From positions 1 through 6,181 of the forward strand of contig JBOFIT010000181.1 in NCBI GenBank assembly GCA_051650305.1: a stretch of DNA of 6,181 nucleotides. Direction: 5' to 3'. The stretch comes from JBOFDK01 sp051650305. Its GTDB lineage: Bacteria > Bacillota > Clostridia > Lachnospirales > Cellulosilyticaceae. This document shows, piece after piece, positions 4,545 through 6,181 of the stretch (its first letter is position 1; every line of letters starts with the position of its first letter). A program made the translations under genes and the position numbers. The notes below the pieces were generated by a model, which was not told the origin of the DNA, ran no database searches, and was given only the letters and a program-made list of their open reading frames with translations.

Positions 4545-5576
4545 GTGAACGTAGGCAAACAAATTAAAGGATTAAGACTACAAAAAAATGTAAAGCAAGA
4601 AGAATTAGCAGCATATTTACAAATATCATATCAAGCAGTATCTAAGTGGGAGACAGGAAGTAGTGTGCCGGATATTTCATTATTACCTAAGATAGCAACT
4701 TACTTTGGGGTGACAATTGATGAATTGTTTCAAATACCAAATGAAGCACAGTTTGAACGTATAGAAAATATGTACTGGAATGAAAGACGTATCAAGAAGG
4801 AAACATTCGAACAAGTAGTACATTTTTTAGAAGAAGTTATTAAGGAAGAATCGGGGAATGTAAGGGCATATGAAAATTTAGCATATCTCTATAACCATCG
4901 AGCACATAGTGACCATGAATTAGCATCTGAATACGCCAAAAAGGTATTGGAATTACAACCTGACAATAAAAATGGATGGGTAGCATATTTGGAAGCTAAT
5001 GGAGGCCTATGTGGTGATGAATGGTACGATAATCACTTTACTGTTGTACAATATTTCAAAGAGTTTTTAAATAAAAATCCCAATAACTTTAGAGGATTAT
5101 ATGCTGTTGTTGAAAATTTACTAGCTGATGGGCGTTATGATGAAGCCCTGCCTTATATCCAAAACTTAAAACAAGTCAAAAATAACTATCAGTACTATAT
5201 GTATATGGGAGATGTAGCATATGGGAAATGTGAGTTAGAAGAAGCCAAGAACTTCTGGAATCAGGCAGTAGATAAGTATCCAAAAACATGGCAAGCGTAT
5301 TGTTCAAGAGCAGATAGATTAAAAAAGATAGGGATGACTGCACAGGCTTTGGAAGATTATGAGATAAGTTTTACAATACAAGAGCCACCACGTATTTCAG
5401 ATGGCTTATACTCATTGGCACAAATGCATGAATGGATGGGTGACTATAAGTCTGCTATCCAGGATAGAAAGCGTATTATTCAGTGTTTAAAGGAAGATTT
5501 TAAGATTACAAGTGGTGAAGGCATTGATAGTCAGAAAAGAGAAATAGAACGATTGAGGTTATTAGGGAGACAATAA
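4545..5576 (+). CDS. XRE-family HTH regulator with TPR-like C-terminal domain
   Basis: This 343-residue cytoplasmic protein starts at GTG 4545, 6 bases after GGGGG (4534-4538); the upstream ATG at 4532 is out of frame. Residues 3-62 form an XRE/Cro helix-turn-helix: IKGLRLQKNVKQEELA, the recognition region ISYQAVSKWETGSSVPD (28-43) and the closing FGVTIDELF. Residues 85-315 are helical repeats with TPR-like spacing, for example AYENLAYLYNHRA, YMYMGDVAYGKCELEEA and LYSLAQMHEWMGDYKSAI. An HTH plus TPR layout is shared with RRNPP peptide-pheromone receptors such as PlcR and Rgg, but many Clostridia proteins of this shape have no known ligand, so peptide sensing is only a possibility. The gene has its own promoter and a palindrome at its start, which suggests self-regulation. 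It is visibly more A/T-rich than asnB. Targets are unknown. Confidence 0.9.
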   Translation: MNVGKQIKGLRLQKNVKQEELAAYLQISYQAVSKWETGSSVPDISLLPKIATYFGVTIDELFQIPNEAQFERIENMYWNERRIKKETFEQVVHFLEEVIKEESGNVRAYENLAYLYNHRAHSDHELASEYAKKVLELQPDNKNGWVAYLEANGGLCGDEWYDNHFTVVQYFKEFLNKNPNNFRGLYAVVENLLADGRYDEALPYIQNLKQVKNNYQYYMYMGDVAYGKCELEEAKNFWNQAVDKYPKTWQAYCSRADRLKKIGMTAQALEDYEISFTIQEPPRISDGLYSLAQMHEWMGDYKSAIQDRKRIIQCLKEDFKITSGEGIDSQKREIERLRLLGRQ

Positions 5577-5618
5577 AAGCCAAGGGACACTTAAGTTGAT
5601 AAGTGTCCCTTGGCTTTT
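5575..5618. terminator. Bidirectional terminator between XRE gene and glutamine synthetase
   Basis: A 19-pair perfect stem joins 5575-5593 to 5600-5618 around the loop AGTTGA. The core is GCCAAGGGACACTT. The flanking AAAA and TTTT give a short T-run on each strand. It overlaps the stop codon of the XRE gene by 2 bases and serves the convergent glutamine synthetase gene as well. Confidence 0.95.
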
Positions 5619-5647
5619 CTATAGTTTTAAAGGAGAGGGGGAGGGTA

Positions 5648-6181
5648 TTAAACACTGAAAAGCAATTCGCTATACGTTGGATAAGGCCAGTACTTGCGAC
5701 CTACGAGCATTTCTAGCTCATCGACTACGATACGAAGAGATTGCATAGCAGGAATGATAGCTGTCTTGAAGTAGAGAGAGAGATCTGTAGAGTCTGTGAT
5801 ATTTTTACTACTAAGAAAAGCATTATCTAAAGTTTCTACTTTGTCGTAGAGAGAGTCTACGAGTGAAGATAGGTTGGTAACTAAGGTTTCTTCTAAATGG
5901 CAAGATAGGTTTGGAAGAAGCTGCTTTTTGTGAAGGGCCACTTGGGTGATGGTATCTATATAGCTACACACAGCGGGTAAAATATCCTTTCTAGCCATAT
6001 CGAGCATAGTAAGTGCTTCGATAGAAAGTGTCTTAGTGTAGTTCTCAAGGAGGATCTCATAACGTGAATGAAGCTCTGCCTCTGTAAAAATACCATAAGA
6101 AGTAAAGAGATGCATATTCTTCTCGCTGACAAAGTAAGGAAGGGCATCTGGTGTTGTCTTAAGGTTGAGAAGGCCACGGCG
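5648..6181 (-). CDS. glnN: Type III glutamine synthetase, C-terminal part (runs off right edge)
   Basis: The minus-strand frame is open from the window edge to TAA at 5650-5648, giving the last 177 residues of a protein whose family is about 700 residues long. It makes glutamine from glutamate, ammonia and ATP in the cytoplasm. I recognise the GSIII C-terminal region by RRGLLNLKTTDALPYF at the window edge, EAELHSRYEILLENYTK, SIEALTMLDMARKDILPAV and the terminal YWPYPTYSELLFSV, the near-invariant end of this class. The catalytic beta-grasp and ATP-binding parts lie outside. An internal ATG at 6115 is not the start, since family sequence continues upstream of it. The symbol is the one commonly used for GSIII; glnA is also applied. 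The bidirectional terminator at 5575-5618 ends it. Confidence 0.93.
   Translation of the reverse strand, partial: RRGLLNLKTTPDALPYFVSEKNMHLFTSYGIFTEAELHSRYEILLENYTKTLSIEALTMLDMARKDILPAVCSYIDTITQVALHKKQLLPNLSCHLEETLVTNLSSLVDSLYDKVETLDNAFLSSKNITDSTDLSLYFKTAIIPAMQSLRIVVDELEMLVGRKYWPYPTYSELLFSV

Noticed and set aside
6113..6115. ATG at 6115 as the start of a small independent gene
   Set aside because: GSIII family sequence continues upstream in the same frame to the window edge, so this is an internal Met.
5956..6177. Second minus-strand frame in the glutamine synthetase region
   Set aside because: It is out of frame with the recognisable GSIII sequence, which fully accounts for this stretch.

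Overview
The window looks like chromosomal DNA of a low-G+C, Gram-positive Clostridia-type Firmicute. Strong AGGAGG ribosome sites precede most genes, U-tract hairpin terminators are abundant, and codons are A/T-rich. The gene set also fits: a type III glutamine synthetase, a half-size type I ABC exporter, AsnB, and an XRE-type HTH protein with a repeat domain. The exact genus cannot be read from the sequence.

Layout, left to right. (1) Positions 1-752, minus strand, hold the N-terminal membrane domain of an ABC exporter that runs off the left edge. It is preceded on the same strand by a leader with a promoter, a 30-codon reading frame (911-1003) and nested hairpin/U-tract structures (811-880). 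This arrangement suggests ribosome-mediated transcription attenuation of the exporter. (2) A divergent intergenic region with a clear dyad (1076-1091) separates it from a plus-strand, membrane-anchored alpha/beta hydrolase (1144-2100). (3) A long near-perfect hairpin (2138-2196) lies in the leader of a glutamine-hydrolysing asparagine synthetase, asnB (2224-4056). (4) A compact locus at about 4099-4400 has an extended -10 promoter, a perfect Shine-Dalgarno and a 37-residue hydrophobic peptide. It also has a bidirectional terminator, a convergent extended -10 promoter, and matching direct repeats at the peptide start and inside the convergent transcript. (5) An XRE-type HTH protein with a TPR-like C-terminal region (4545-5576) has its own promoter and a palindrome at the expected transcription start. 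(6) A 19-bp bidirectional terminator separates it from the convergent 3' end of a type III glutamine synthetase (5648-6181, minus), which runs off the right edge.

The most interesting element is the locus at 4099-4400. Its layout matches, part for part, the par/Fst type I toxin-antitoxin design known from the Enterococcus plasmid pAD1: convergent RNAs, a shared terminator, and direct repeats that give dispersed complementarity over the toxin start codon. The peptide itself does not look like Fst. The toxin mRNA can also fold its 5' end onto codons 10-15, enclosing the ribosome site. I regard this as a candidate new family of chromosomal type I toxin-antitoxin system. The architecture is visible in the sequence; toxicity is inferred.

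The remaining genes are ordinary. Glutamine synthetase makes the glutamine that AsnB consumes, but the two lie in opposite orientations with no sign of shared control. No tRNA, rRNA, CRISPR array or insertion sequence was seen.
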